Shown in pieces: positions 45,589 through 55,964 of a DNA stretch of 64,000 nucleotides. Origin of the DNA: Brevibacillus brevis NBRC 100599. Lineage in GTDB: Bacteria; Bacillota; Bacilli; Brevibacillales; Brevibacillaceae. How positions within the stretch are numbered: position 1 is the stretch's first letter; every line of letters begins with the position of its first letter. The notes beneath the pieces were generated by a model. That model was given only the letters and a program-made list of their open reading frames with translations. It was not told where the DNA came from and made no database searches. The stretch lies in NCBI RefSeq assembly GCF_000010165.1, contig NC_012491.1:607001-671000 (forward strand), given 5' to 3'. The position numbers were made by a program, and so were the translations under genes.

Positions 45589-48519
45589 TTATTCATAGTA
45601 GTAACCCCACGCATTGAGCTCTGCATTCCCAGTGATGATTGCTTTTACGACGAGTTGTGTTCCGACCGGTTGGCTTGAAATATCCGTAAGAGTTTGTGCA
45701 GGAACGTCTGACCAAGTATTTCCACCATCTCGAGATGCCTGGTATTTGATGCTTCCACCATTAACCGTTTCATCTCCGACAATCACGATTTTATTTGGCG
45801 GCGTAGTGGTGTTCTCGGGTTTTGATTGTAGATGATTTTGGTCTACGGCCTTTTGTAATCGTAATTCCTGTATTTGGGTTACGCCAGACCCGTATTGGGA
45901 GGAGGTAGAGTAAAATCGATAGTATTGATAAGGTTTGATGTTTTCAGTAGGAATGGTAAATTCATTACCTTCATACTGATTCCAAACATAACCGGAAACG
46001 GAATGGAGTGTATCCCAAGTCGTATTATTATTGGAGCCCTGCAATTGCCAGCTAGTAGGAGCGTATTTTGCGCCTCCAGATAAAAGATATCGATCGACTA
46101 TCTGAGCGGGATTATCCAGAAAGATTTTGATCCAATGATGTCCACCGGCAGTTGTGCTCCAGCCACTTGCAAAGTTGCGGTCAAACATGTGAAACACAGC
46201 TCCACCAGTAACACTGTCTGCACTCACAATAAAAGGGGCCGGAGCATCGTTAGCAGTCATGGGCGGTACGATATCTACGATTCCAGTAGTGAATTTTTTT
46301 TGAGTATGATCATAGACAGCTTGGCTATTCGGGATATCTACACCAGATAGATCTGTGAAAGTATCGATAACCATGTTTTTTAATCCATATTTTGTTGCAT
46401 TCATGTAAGTGATTAGCTGGAAATTTGTTTTTAGTAGATTCGTTTCAAGATCGATGACTCGTTGAGGGAGGTTGGAGTCTGCTATGGAGGGGTTCAATAA
46501 TAAATTGGCGCTTGTTACAGTAAAATCTCGAATAGACGGGGTGCTTGATTCACTAGCTGGAGAATGGAGAGTCGCACGAACTCGAAGATCGCTGTTGATG
46601 GGATTGGCAAATTCGATCTCTTGACCCAACTCAGCAGATTGCCAAGACCCGCCACCATTGTTGCTTACTTCCCATAGGATTTCTCCGCCATCGAGAATTT
46701 GATTGGCAGTTAGTGTAACACGAGAAATGGGGGTAACCGATGGTAAGGTGGATGAAGTATATACTTGTGTGATTTCCCCTGCCGCACCACCTAATGAAAT
46801 ACGATAACTTCTAATTGTGGGGGAAATCCCGTAATTTGGTGACTGCATCTTTATCTTCATGATTAACTGGTCTGTTTTAGTAGGAAGGGTGAGCTCCTCA
46901 CCGAGGGATAGGGGGAACCACGATGCACCGTCAGGGGAAATCTGGAAAGTTACAGAGGTAGGTACAGTATCGTAACGTAACATTTTTATCAGGCTATAGT
47001 TGCTTGAAGAATACTCGGTGGTATTTATGACAATAGTTAATCGACCTTTTCCGTCAATACAGCCAGATATTCGTGTTGTATTGGTCCCGCTTTGAATGAG
47101 GGTATCCGGTTCCACAACTGATAAAGTAGCGACATCAATAGAGATAAGACGGGTAGAGCCAACCGTTTGTTGATGATAAAAAACCCGCATAATTTTGTCT
47201 TGTAACACAAACCCAATCGGTAAAGAATGATCAATGGCCATGAATCCGGTCAAAGGAAAAGTGGTGGATGCTCCCGTTGACAAGTTTAGGCGGTGTACAA
47301 TCGGAGCATTGTTATCAACGCATAAGATAGTCGTAATCCCTGTTGATTCATCGTGGGTTGCGTTTAACCATTTACTTGAGGCTTTACCGATCGAAGAGAA
47401 ATGAGTTGGGTTTGTTCCATCGTAATTTAATCGAAGAGCTCTTACCGTGTTAATGCTGAAACCTCGCGTAATGAAACAAACATAGCCTTTTGTACGGTCT
47501 TCAACCATTACAACATTGTCAACTACCATAGACGGGGTGAAAGCTAGTGAAGTAGTTGGGATGAAAAAGGTACCATCTGAATTAACGCATCCGTAATAGA
47601 GATTAGTGGAATACCCCCACGAGTACCAGATCCGGTTGTTTTTATCGACATGGAGTTTTAAAAATGGAGTGGAGGTGTTAATGCTGGTGTTTCCTTTTAC
47701 TGAAATGGGAGTTAAAAAGGCTTGAAAATCAGGCGTAATTGAAATGAGTAACCCAGGCATGCTTGTTAAGGCCGCTGCTATCCATACATTGTTGTTATGA
47801 TCAACTACTGCATTCGTAATGCTAGAGGCCACATAGTAACCAGTTCCACTGTACGAATACAAATACCCTTCAAAGGCAAGAGAATCATCTGGATTGGTTA
47901 CAACCGCATAAATTCCTTCACGGTCGACAAAACTGATAACCCAGGTCCTGTTTAACCGATCAACTAAAATAGTGGGTTCTAGGTGCGGAAATTTTGACAC
48001 CTTCTCCCCAGTTACTTTTTTGGTAGCGGTGACACCTAATGCTTTAGGAAGCATATAGTCTGATTGAACAGTTAGCTTATCTACTCCTACTACTGGTAGA
48101 GCAGAAGACACAACGACTCCTTCTAGGGTGTTACTCAGTCTTACCAATGCGTTTTCAGTGTCGAAGGTAACGCCGTAGGAATTAATTTGATCAACCGCAC
48201 TCAAATCTGTGAAATTCTCTGTAATGGAGGGAATTTTAGAGGTACGTACACCGTTGGTAGAATACCATGCAGTTGTTTTCTCAATGTCAACTTTTGGTGA
48301 AGTAAATGTTTCCGTATAGGTCCGAGATACGGAACTGCGATATTTCTCCAGTTTCCCCACTCTTTCTGCCAGAGTTGGATCGGTTCCAATAGCTGAGATC
48401 CCATCACCTGTACCGATAAATAATTCTTTTGTATCTGTGGTGAAAAGGGGCTCCCCCGCTGAAGCAGCGGAGGGGAGATTCGCTTTTAAACCGCGTTTTA
48501 GTTTGATTGGTAGTGTCAT
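45589..48519 (-). CDS. Modular phage tail fibre/receptor-binding-like protein, 976 aa
   Basis: Residues 6-45 (IKLKRGLKANLPSAASAGEP; FTTDTKELFIGTGDG) match the N-terminal module of phage fibres and hyaluronidases that starts trimeric tail spikes. Residues about 165-530 repeat short blades such as DRLNRTWVISF and DHNNNVWIAA, like a beta-propeller. About 770-880 is a discoidin (F5/8C)-like domain (HHWIKIFLDNPAQIVDRYLLS; APTSWQLQGSNNNTTWD). The C-terminal 75 residues (ASRDGGNTWSDVP to NAWGYYYE) repeat a module found in the 939-aa protein. ATG overlaps the upstream stop by one base (TAATG) with GGAGGT before it. Confidence 0.75.
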   Translation of the reverse strand: MTLPIKLKRGLKANLPSAASAGEPLFTTDTKELFIGTGDGISAIGTDPTLAERVGKLEKYRSSVSRTYTETFTSPKVDIEKTTAWYSTNGVRTSKIPSITENFTDLSAVDQINSYGVTFDTENALVRLSNTLEGVVVSSALPVVGVDKLTVQSDYMLPKALGVTATKKVTGEKVSKFPHLEPTILVDRLNRTWVISFVDREGIYAVVTNPDDSLAFEGYLYSYSGTGYYVASSITNAVVDHNNNVWIAAALTSMPGLLISITPDFQAFLTPISVKGNTSINTSTPFLKLHVDKNNRIWYSWGYSTNLYYGCVNSDGTFFIPTTSLAFTPSMVVDNVVMVEDRTKGYVCFITRGFSINTVRALRLNYDGTNPTHFSSIGKASSKWLNATHDESTGITTILCVDNNAPIVHRLNLSTGASTTFPLTGFMAIDHSLPIGFVLQDKIMRVFYHQQTVGSTRLISIDVATLSVVEPDTLIQSGTNTTRISGCIDGKGRLTIVINTTEYSSSNYSLIKMLRYDTVPTSVTFQISPDGASWFPLSLGEELTLPTKTDQLIMKIKMQSPNYGISPTIRSYRISLGGAAGEITQVYTSSTLPSVTPISRVTLTANQILDGGEILWEVSNNGGGSWQSAELGQEIEFANPINSDLRVRATLHSPASESSTPSIRDFTVTSANLLLNPSIADSNLPQRVIDLETNLLKTNFQLITYMNATKYGLKNMVIDTFTDLSGVDIPNSQAVYDHTQKKFTTGIVDIVPPMTANDAPAPFIVSADSVTGGAVFHMFDRNFASGWSTTAGGHHWIKIFLDNPAQIVDRYLLSGGAKYAPTSWQLQGSNNNTTWDTLHSVSGYVWNQYEGNEFTIPTENIKPYQYYRFYSTSSQYGSGVTQIQELRLQKAVDQNHLQSKPENTTTPPNKIVIVGDETVNGGSIKYQASRDGGNTWSDVPAQTLTDISSQPVGTQLVVKAIITGNAELNAWGYYYE

Positions 48520-51125
48520 TAGAATGTACCTCCATCTACTTCAGTGATCGTGGAGCCACTGCTACCGCCAAAGCCGACGTTTATTTTGTAATCTCCATCT
48601 GAAAGTAAGAGGACTCGCAGATTGGAATTTCGGTTATACCCGTATTTGTAATCGACTCCGGGCATCGCCATGTCCCAAGAATCTAGTAAGTCTACATCCA
48701 TGGTAAGGGAGTCTAGGCTTGTTTCATCTGTGGATGATGACTGTTCGAAGTAGAATGCGCATCGCAAGTTTCTAGCTTGGCCAATCTTCTCATCCCATTC
48801 AGAGATGCTATTGAAATTGTCTATTGTCATTGCTCCTGCTTTGAAATCACTGAGGTTAGTAACATCAACTTTTGTCCACGAGCCATTCTTTTGTTTTGCT
48901 TCCCATGTTGTTCCACTGTCCGTACTTATTGCTACTCTTAAAACGCCTTTCTCTGTTCCTGATAAGGTTAAAGAGTTGATTTTTGCAACGCCGAGAAAGC
49001 TAGTATCATTCTTCATTTTCACGATCTTTGGTACAGGAACTCCAGTAAGATGAGCAACCGTGGGCTCTCTTTTAGGTTTCGAAACAAGGATTTTGAGGTT
49101 GGATTTGTCTGTTAAATCTTTCAAGTATGGGGCGCATGTAGAGAGGCCGAGCATGCCTTTATTTAGAAACATTTCGTCTGTGGGGGGAGCAGTACCAACG
49201 GTTTCCCAGCCGGAAGAAGTGTATGTTTTTACGTCTGTCCCGTCTAGTATGAGGAATCTATTATTGTTTATTGACTCAATCAGAAGAACAGGACGGAAGC
49301 CTCGGCCTGGAGTTGTTAGATCTGTTGAACCAGATGTCCAGTTTTGAAGACCGTTATAACCTCGAATCACGCGGGCCTTTGAATTGGATTGATCGGTCGT
49401 ACTGGTCCATGAACCGTGATTTACATTATTCCAGATCTGGTCATCGGTCATGTACTTATCCCATTCGTTGTCTTTATCCGATGCATTTACTCCGCCTGTC
49501 GGCAGTCGCAATGTTATTTCTCTATCAGAGGATGTGAACAACTGGGCGGTATAAAAGCCGACATAATAAAGTCCGTTCCATACGTAACGTTCTGATACTC
49601 TGATGCGATATTGTGTATAAGCTTTATCATTTTTGAATGAGAAGGTCTTTTTAAGACCGTGCCAGCTTGATACTTCATTTCCGTTATGCAAGATATCCCA
49701 AGAAGTTCCGTCGTTAGAAGCTTCGAAGAACCATTTTTTCGGACTATATATGGTATATAGATAATACGAAGTAATTCTTGTTGGTGTTGAATACTCAATC
49801 TTTAAAATCTCTTCTGTTGTTTCAGTAGCAGCAGTACTTGTCCAGTACGTAGACTCTGATCCGTCAAAAGCCTTCCATGCATGATAACTTGCTGTGTCAT
49901 ACTCTGTTGAAGCAGAAACTTTGCACACAGCAGAAGAATACCCAGACAATCCTGGAATGGTGTGCAGGTTTTTTATTGGCAGTCCGCTTCCGCTTGCAAT
50001 TCCCGCTGTATTTAAGGAATCCCATGAAATGGTTTGGATATTGCGGTCAGCCATCAGTAACTTATCACCTTTGTGATTTGTACCGTACATGATGAAATAC
50101 CCATCACCATTTGCACTTGTTGCAGGAACATTGGGAAGAAGTCCTGCCATTTCTTTTCCGATAGATATGCTTCCAAACGCACCAGCAGGTGCCAAGTAGT
50201 TAAAACGAATACGTTTTCCAACAGTTAAATCTTTTACATCTACTACTTCATCAGGGTGGAGAATCCTACCATCAGCATCAATATCAATGGCATCAATCTG
50301 TATGTTCTTCACGTTCATGTTATTTGGGTCAAAACCAATACTTCCTGAATATGAAGGAAGTGTAATCTCTACAGTGTGCTTTTTATTGTCTAACCCTTTT
50401 TTTTCGTACAGTAAAGCCTGAAACTTTAAATCGCCATACTGACTGAATGCTTCAGTGGTACCATCAATCGTTATTGGAACGTTAGTGAATTTGTTCTGGT
50501 ACATGTTACCTATTATTCTGATTTTAGTGCCAATAAAATTAAATTTTATCTTAAAATCTGCACTTGTTGCATAGTTGGAGGCTCCACCATAAAAGCTTTG
50601 ATTTGATTCTCTTACGAAAGTTCCCAAGTACTTTATAGATGGATCACCGTCGTCATACCTTTTCCAACCTTGAGCTGGTGCTGTTAATTGAACGCCGATA
50701 GGAAATTCAATAGATCCTGTATCATCAATATCAATGGCATCAATTCCAAGATAATCTGTCCCAGAATTCAATTTCAGCTCAACACGGTGCTTGCCTTCAG
50801 ACAATCCTATTTTTTCAAAAACAATGACTTGTGGAGTATTTGCAGCACTTCTTTCACTAAATGTATGAGCAACCCCATCAATCGTGATCTTCGCATATGC
50901 CGTGAAGTTGTTCCAGAAAAAAGATATGATACGGATTTTTGTTCCTACAAAGTCAAACGTTGCCGTGTCTCCTGCTGTTGAAGTGTAGGTATCTGTTAAT
51001 TCATAACTACCTGCATATCCTGTTCTTTTCGTCCATGTTCCGTTATAGGCAATAGACGGATAAGTGTTATCATATCGCTTCCATCCTGACTCTGGTGCAG
51101 CTAATTGATCTCCAACTGTAGCCAT
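48519..51125 (-). CDS. Modular fibre-like protein with tandem beta-sandwich repeats and discoidin domain, 868 aa
   Basis: Two tandem N-terminal modules, about 1-140 and 143-290, share QLxAPxxGWKRYDxxxPSIxYxGT and VGTKIRIIxxxxxNxFT, then IxIDAIDID ends; they look like carbohydrate-binding beta-sandwiches. A domain shared with the 257-aa protein starts near DRNIQTISWDSLN and ends GRGFRPVLLIE. Inside it a discoidin-like domain is inserted (about 400-530, YHAWKAFDGSESTYWTS; KKWFFEASNDGTSWDILH). Glycine-rich C-terminus. AAGGAGGTG precedes the ATG; coupled to the 976-aa gene. Confidence 0.72.
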   Translation of the reverse strand: MATVGDQLAAPESGWKRYDNTYPSIAYNGTWTKRTGYAGSYELTDTYTSTAGDTATFDFVGTKIRIISFFWNNFTAYAKITIDGVAHTFSERSAANTPQVIVFEKIGLSEGKHRVELKLNSGTDYLGIDAIDIDDTGSIEFPIGVQLTAPAQGWKRYDDGDPSIKYLGTFVRESNQSFYGGASNYATSADFKIKFNFIGTKIRIIGNMYQNKFTNVPITIDGTTEAFSQYGDLKFQALLYEKKGLDNKKHTVEITLPSYSGSIGFDPNNMNVKNIQIDAIDIDADGRILHPDEVVDVKDLTVGKRIRFNYLAPAGAFGSISIGKEMAGLLPNVPATSANGDGYFIMYGTNHKGDKLLMADRNIQTISWDSLNTAGIASGSGLPIKNLHTIPGLSGYSSAVCKVSASTEYDTASYHAWKAFDGSESTYWTSTAATETTEEILKIEYSTPTRITSYYLYTIYSPKKWFFEASNDGTSWDILHNGNEVSSWHGLKKTFSFKNDKAYTQYRIRVSERYVWNGLYYVGFYTAQLFTSSDREITLRLPTGGVNASDKDNEWDKYMTDDQIWNNVNHGSWTSTTDQSNSKARVIRGYNGLQNWTSGSTDLTTPGRGFRPVLLIESINNNRFLILDGTDVKTYTSSGWETVGTAPPTDEMFLNKGMLGLSTCAPYLKDLTDKSNLKILVSKPKREPTVAHLTGVPVPKIVKMKNDTSFLGVAKINSLTLSGTEKGVLRVAISTDSGTTWEAKQKNGSWTKVDVTNLSDFKAGAMTIDNFNSISEWDEKIGQARNLRCAFYFEQSSSTDETSLDSLTMDVDLLDSWDMAMPGVDYKYGYNRNSNLRVLLLSDGDYKINVGFGGSSGSTITEVDGGTF

Positions 51126-51128
51126 GTA

Positions 51129-51902
51129 TTACACCTCCTTATATTCAAATACTGGACGAAAACCTGTACTCGCATATGCAATTGATGTTTTACCCATCCC
51201 TAAACCTTTCCATATTGGGAAATTATCCTCACTTCCCCTTCCAACTCGCCAAGTATTGTCTTGAACTTCAATAGTTCCTGTACTTGATATACGAGAACCT
51301 GTCATAGTGGTATCTTGCGTAGTTGTAAAACGTACTTTGTAATGAAATACATCATCTACTGTATATCCATTTTTTATCATACTTTGAGGAAATCCCATTA
51401 AGTACTTATCATATTCGTTATTCACAGGAAAGCATGTTCCATTGCTCAATCTGGCATCTAAGGTTTTATTTTCATTTGCATCTGCATAAGCTACTCCACC
51501 TGTGAGAGATCGGAGTGTACCTGAAATATTTTCACTCGAAGCATAGCCTTGTGAGATGTTCGAGCTTGTACTAAACGAATAGGGATTCCCTTGTATCACC
51601 TTCCCTGCATTCAGGGCATCCCAAGAGATGGAGTGTTGACACACCCTATCAGCGATCAGCAATCCTTTGGCAACTTTCACAAAATAAAATAATTTGGAGT
51701 TGTTAGTAGTGGACTCTCCTGCTAATGGCTTTTCTTCAGCCGTAGAGAATGTATCTGTCCCTAACCCAACTAATATCCCTGCTGGACTATCAGACAGGCT
51801 CCCACTAGTCCCATGGAAGGAGTACCAACACTTTACATAGTCACCGATCTGCATATCTGAAACTTTTGATCGTAACTGTCCGTTTGTTGCTGGAAGGGGC
51901 AT
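51129..51902 (-). CDS. Fibre-like protein related to the downstream 868-aa protein, 257 aa
   Basis: The C-terminal two thirds (RVCQHSISWDALNAG, then NEYDKYLMGFPQSM and ASTGFRPVFEY) align by eye with the central domain of the 868-aa protein (NIQTISWDSLNTAG, NEWDKYMTDDQIW, GRGFRPVLLIE), so the two are paralogous. The first 60 residues (MPLPATNGQLRSKVSDMQIGDYVKCWY) may be a separate small domain. ATG at 51902 is 8 bases after GAGG; a GTG at 51911 lies within the site. Cytoplasmic product or virion part; no signal peptide. Confidence 0.68.
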   Translation of the reverse strand: MPLPATNGQLRSKVSDMQIGDYVKCWYSFHGTSGSLSDSPAGILVGLGTDTFSTAEEKPLAGESTTNNSKLFYFVKVAKGLLIADRVCQHSISWDALNAGKVIQGNPYSFSTSSNISQGYASSENISGTLRSLTGGVAYADANENKTLDARLSNGTCFPVNNEYDKYLMGFPQSMIKNGYTVDDVFHYKVRFTTTQDTTMTGSRISSTGTIEVQDNTWRVGRGSEDNFPIWKGLGMGKTSIAYASTGFRPVFEYKEV

Positions 51903-51963
51903 TTTTTTCACCTCAACAATTCATTGAACTTTTCGTAATACTAAATTGATCTCTCATCCATAT

Positions 51964-54783
51964 TCAATTCACCTTGATTTGCTCTATACGAGAAAAATGA
52001 TTCACATCAAGGGATAATGAGTACACTCTATTACCAGACGGAAGCACTACGTCTTCTATCAATTCAATTGAGTAGTCAGTTTTAAGCCGTAGCGTACCAT
52101 CCAGCTCCATATAATTGTCATGGTCAAAGTTAGTGGCCTCGTTACTAGAAAAGGCTGCAATTTCTTCAGTGCAATTTTGTTCACCAGGAGTAAATTTCAA
52201 AACCTCAATAGGGGGTAATTTATAGTCAGAAGTGTAGGGGATGGTGATATTTACTTCGGAGGGAGAAGCAGGTGAGGCGGTAACTCCATACTTTTCTACT
52301 TGCATCATTGAATTACCGTTGCCAGGTACGTTACCCCCTGAACTACCGCCTACCGTATCTGTATAGGTGGGGAGAGTGTCTTTGTCATACCAAATGCAGC
52401 CAATGCTGTTGAGGACTGCTTTTTCACTAAGGTTGGCTCGAATGACAAGAGAATTACCTGGTAAGAAAGTACTTAAATCAACTAGCTGATTCAAAGGAAC
52501 ACCAGCTGTGAACGTGGTTCCTCCATCGAGTGACAAATCAATGCTGATATTGCCCTCGTACTCTGCATCCAGCACAAGATGGGTCGGAGCTTTTGCCAAT
52601 GGAATTGGCTTGGAAACCATGACAGGATTTTTAGCAGATGCTTGCAGTATTTGTATTTCAGTAATAGTCATGTAGGTGCTTTTATTCCATACCGTTACTT
52701 TGACCTCATTAATGAGATAATCCAGGATTACGGGGTAGTGCCATGAACCGTCGCCATGTACTCCTTTATCTGTCTTGGAAGCGAGATTAATCCTTGGGGT
52801 AACAGTCTCCCAATTACCTGTTGAAGGATTTTTTACGAAAATTTGATGATCGCAATAGTTGTGATCCACTCCATAATTGCCGTTCATCCAAAGAATAATT
52901 TTGGATACTTCTACGGGTGTTACCCATTTCATGAATAAGTCAGCACTTGTACCACTCTGAAGCCAGTAATCAGAATATCCGCCTGGAGATACAGCGGCAT
53001 TATCATCTGCGATTTTTTCAACAGAATAGTTTGATGTGGTGCCATTTGCTTTGAATGGTCGGTAGGTAGTATTTTTATTGTTGTAATCTCCAACAGAAGA
53101 AGCAGTCTGTACACCTAGTGTTTGCCAGCTATAAACGGCGCCAGCTGATTTGATGAATTTTCCGTTTCCAATTTGATAGGATTCGGACTTTGAGGCATCA
53201 ATTCCAGACGTATCTACAAATGTATCAGCATACAAATTATGCCGAACTGATGCTCCCTGATTCGCACCTTCCAAAGTGCGATAAGCATTACGCAAAATAT
53301 TCGTAGCGGCAACAACGTCTACTAACGGTTTGGTACTGCTACGATCCCCGCCTCCGCCTTCTTTACCTGGCATCTCAACAAGCATACTATCGTCATACCA
53401 AGTAAATCCTAAAGATTTTAAACTGCCTGTAGCTGGAATGTTAGCTCGTAATTGGAGGTTTGTACCTTTTAGTGAAGAGGTATCGAGTAGCTTGTTTAAA
53501 TCGATGTTGTGTACCCAAGTTGTTCCATCCAGGGTCAGGTCAAAGGTGACTGTGTCAGTATACTCCGCAGTTGTAATAAGCTTCTTTGGAGAGCGGTCAA
53601 CATTAACTGCCTTAGTCACGAGAGTAACAGCGTCAATAATTTCATAGAATTTAATCTCGTGCCAACCGGTATAAATTATCGTGTTTGCACTGCGATAACT
53701 CCGAAGCTTGGCCAGGCGGTAATAGCGGTATGCAGAGGTATTCGTAAAGCTGTGTTCTAACTCTGAACCTGTGTTTGCATGAGATCCTACGTATAAATCT
53801 GTCCAATTCGTATTGTCTTGTGAACCTTGCAGAGTAAACGTGGCAAGACCGTACTGTCCAGCTGAGATTCCAATAGCTCGTATTGCGACCTTAGTAATAA
53901 TTTTGGGGACGAAAAAGTCAATTTGCCACCAATGACCTTCTGCCGGAGGAATCGCTCCATCTGTATAAAAGGAATCCGTTACATTTCCGTTGATTCCCAT
54001 CCATCCAGGGTAACCAGATGTTTCACTAGACGAGGTTACGTGATAAGGGGCAGGTTCAGTTGGACTGGACATGATGATGTTTGTATCGTAAAGCCCGGGT
54101 GAGACAATACCATCTTTAATCGCAAAAGAAGATGACTTTTCGATATCAATTCCTGAGGAATCGCTAAATACATCTACATACATGTTGTTTTGACGATAGG
54201 CGGGTCTGTTATGTGTTTCCGCATCACGGAAGGTATTCAGCAAAATATTGATAGGAGTCTGTAAATCAAAGGAGCTGCTCGAGGCTCCCCCATTATTTCC
54301 CCCGCCCCCCCCAGAACCAATCTTCCCCTGCATATCATCCAACCGAGCTTTCAGACTGGGAAAGGTCTTCCCATCCCGATCCCGGCGTGCAGCGACCACC
54401 TCGGCGTTCGGGTTAGAGGATACATCGCTTTGCAGCTTTAAAATGGCTTGGTCTTGCTGTGCGTTTTTTTGTTCGACTTGTGACAGACGGAGATCTTGCG
54501 TCTGATTTTTCGCTTCTGCCGCACTGACCGCTGACGATAACGTATTCAGCCCCGTTTGAAAGGTAGAAACAGCACCTTTCACGGCATCAAGCTGACGATC
54601 CTGTTCAGCGTCTTTGTCTTTTAGCTCACGGAATTTATCCTGTAAGCTCGGTTTATTTTCTCTGGCATCATCCAGCTCCTGGAGGTAGGAGTCGATTTCG
54701 GCGTGGGTACGTTTTCCCTTGTTGGCCAACTCATTATGATCCAGGACGACTTCGGTGCCTGTTCGGGTGATTCTGACCGACAT
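51964..54783 (-). CDS. Modular tail fibre-like protein with coiled coil and two discoidin modules, 939 aa
   Basis: Residues 1-130 are a coiled coil (DKDAEQDRQLDAVKGAVSTF; LSQVEQKNAQQDQAILKL), followed by VVAARRDRDGKTFPSLKARLD, a junction typical of phage tail appendage proteins. A Gly/Asn/Ser linker follows at about 155-170. Then a unit occurs twice: a short NMYVDVFSDSSGID-type strand module, a discoidin-like domain (WWQIDFFVPKIITKVAIRAIG; TFTLQGSQDNTNWTDLY), and a beta module (DLTLDGTTWVHNIDLNKLLDT / DLSLDGGTTFTAGVPLNQLVD). A separate C-terminal domain of about 110 residues ends the chain. ATG with AAGGAGC 7 bases upstream. Confidence 0.75.
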   Translation of the reverse strand: MSVRITRTGTEVVLDHNELANKGKRTHAEIDSYLQELDDARENKPSLQDKFRELKDKDAEQDRQLDAVKGAVSTFQTGLNTLSSAVSAAEAKNQTQDLRLSQVEQKNAQQDQAILKLQSDVSSNPNAEVVAARRDRDGKTFPSLKARLDDMQGKIGSGGGGGNNGGASSSSFDLQTPINILLNTFRDAETHNRPAYRQNNMYVDVFSDSSGIDIEKSSSFAIKDGIVSPGLYDTNIIMSSPTEPAPYHVTSSSETSGYPGWMGINGNVTDSFYTDGAIPPAEGHWWQIDFFVPKIITKVAIRAIGISAGQYGLATFTLQGSQDNTNWTDLYVGSHANTGSELEHSFTNTSAYRYYRLAKLRSYRSANTIIYTGWHEIKFYEIIDAVTLVTKAVNVDRSPKKLITTAEYTDTVTFDLTLDGTTWVHNIDLNKLLDTSSLKGTNLQLRANIPATGSLKSLGFTWYDDSMLVEMPGKEGGGGDRSSTKPLVDVVAATNILRNAYRTLEGANQGASVRHNLYADTFVDTSGIDASKSESYQIGNGKFIKSAGAVYSWQTLGVQTASSVGDYNNKNTTYRPFKANGTTSNYSVEKIADDNAAVSPGGYSDYWLQSGTSADLFMKWVTPVEVSKIILWMNGNYGVDHNYCDHQIFVKNPSTGNWETVTPRINLASKTDKGVHGDGSWHYPVILDYLINEVKVTVWNKSTYMTITEIQILQASAKNPVMVSKPIPLAKAPTHLVLDAEYEGNISIDLSLDGGTTFTAGVPLNQLVDLSTFLPGNSLVIRANLSEKAVLNSIGCIWYDKDTLPTYTDTVGGSSGGNVPGNGNSMMQVEKYGVTASPASPSEVNITIPYTSDYKLPPIEVLKFTPGEQNCTEEIAAFSSNEATNFDHDNYMELDGTLRLKTDYSIELIEDVVLPSGNRVYSLSLDVNHFSRIEQIKVN

Positions 54784-54803
54784 ATGTTCAGCTCCTTTTC
54801 GAT

Positions 54804-55952
54804 TTATTTGGTATAAACGGCGGACAAATTGAGCCCAAAATGGACATGCGTCGTTTTATCTACGAGGGATGGATCAGTCTCACGGGAAATCCGTGTCCAG
54901 AAAACTTGTTCATTTCCTGCGGCAGTATCTGGCAGGGTGAAGGCGTCGCCCCACGTACCAGGCACGCCGTTTTTGTCTGTAGCGACATCTACTAGCCGCT
55001 TGTACTGATCGGTACCTGCATAGGAGGTGAGAACCCCTTGGATACCTGTAAAAGTCCCATGATGCATCGTATTTCGGGCGATCATTTTCACTTCCCTATA
55101 TTGGCCTTGAAGCATATGACCGAGAAACTCCTCCGTGTTGTCTTGCAGGTGGACTTCCTTTCCTTCGCCATCGATAAAAAAGAGGGTGAGCGAGGGAGAA
55201 AAGTCGTATTCGTCCCCGCCCCACATTTCCATCTGGTCGCTGGAGCTAATGATTGTTTTTCCGTCTGCTTCCGCAAAACGGAGGGAGCCAGTGAAAGGAA
55301 TAGGATGCTGAGTCATATCAAAGTGAATGGATGTTTGGCTTGTCCGACACGTTTTAGAGTCGACAGCGGCTCCTGTGGAATCGAGCAGCTCCACGCGGAT
55401 GCCGGGGGAGAGGTTTGAGACTGTGAGAGTGGGGAGGGAGAAAACGCGGACGTGTTCTATGTCCAGATAGTCGTCTGTAGCGCTGCTGTTGAGAAAGATA
55501 CCGATTTTGGGAGCAAGGCGGTTGAATTCCTCAGAACCGATGATGTGCCAGATGGCTCCGTCCTCGGACCAATACGCGGTATAGGTATTGTAGTCGCGTA
55601 TTAATCGAAGCCAGGGGAAGGTTTTCGCAGTGCCTTGCGATGCATCGTAATACTCTTCGACGTGGAAAAAGTCATTGTGGTTTATGAAAACAGTCAATCC
55701 GCCTGTGCTTCCGGAAGCTTTCGGATTGTATGAATTTTTCATATCGAGGACGAATTGTTTCACGGGGGTAAGTGTGTCTAAAAAGAGTTGAAGCGGCTCG
55801 GCTCCGCCTTTTAAACGGAGCGAGCCTGGTGCGTCAGATAGCGACCACCTTGAAGAGTCATTTGGTGTCATGTTCCACTTGGAATCGAGGGTAAGAGTAT
55901 CGAAAGAATCCTCGAAGAGAAACCCCGATTTACGCCGAGAAACTACACTCAT
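54804..55952 (-). CDS. Concanavalin/LamG-like domain protein, 382 aa
   Basis: Residues about 10-180 form a beta-sandwich of the DUF1349/concanavalin-like type (FEDSFDTLTLDSKWNMTPND; GLTVFINHNDFFHVEEYYD; AYWSEDGAIWHIIGSEEF). The rest (180-382) is a second beta-rich region with no match recalled. AAGGAGGT 7 bases before the ATG. It sits between the 1552-aa giant and the 939-aa fibre and probably belongs to the same particle. Confidence 0.68.
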   Translation of the reverse strand: MSVVSRRKSGFLFEDSFDTLTLDSKWNMTPNDSSRWSLSDAPGSLRLKGGAEPLQLFLDTLTPVKQFVLDMKNSYNPKASGSTGGLTVFINHNDFFHVEEYYDASQGTAKTFPWLRLIRDYNTYTAYWSEDGAIWHIIGSEEFNRLAPKIGIFLNSSATDDYLDIEHVRVFSLPTLTVSNLSPGIRVELLDSTGAAVDSKTCRTSQTSIHFDMTQHPIPFTGSLRFAEADGKTIISSSDQMEMWGGDEYDFSPSLTLFFIDGEGKEVHLQDNTEEFLGHMLQGQYREVKMIARNTMHHGTFTGIQGVLTSYAGTDQYKRLVDVATDKNGVPGTWGDAFTLPDTAAGNEQVFWTRISRETDPSLVDKTTHVHFGLNLSAVYTK

Positions 55953-55964
55953 AGAAGTACCTCC

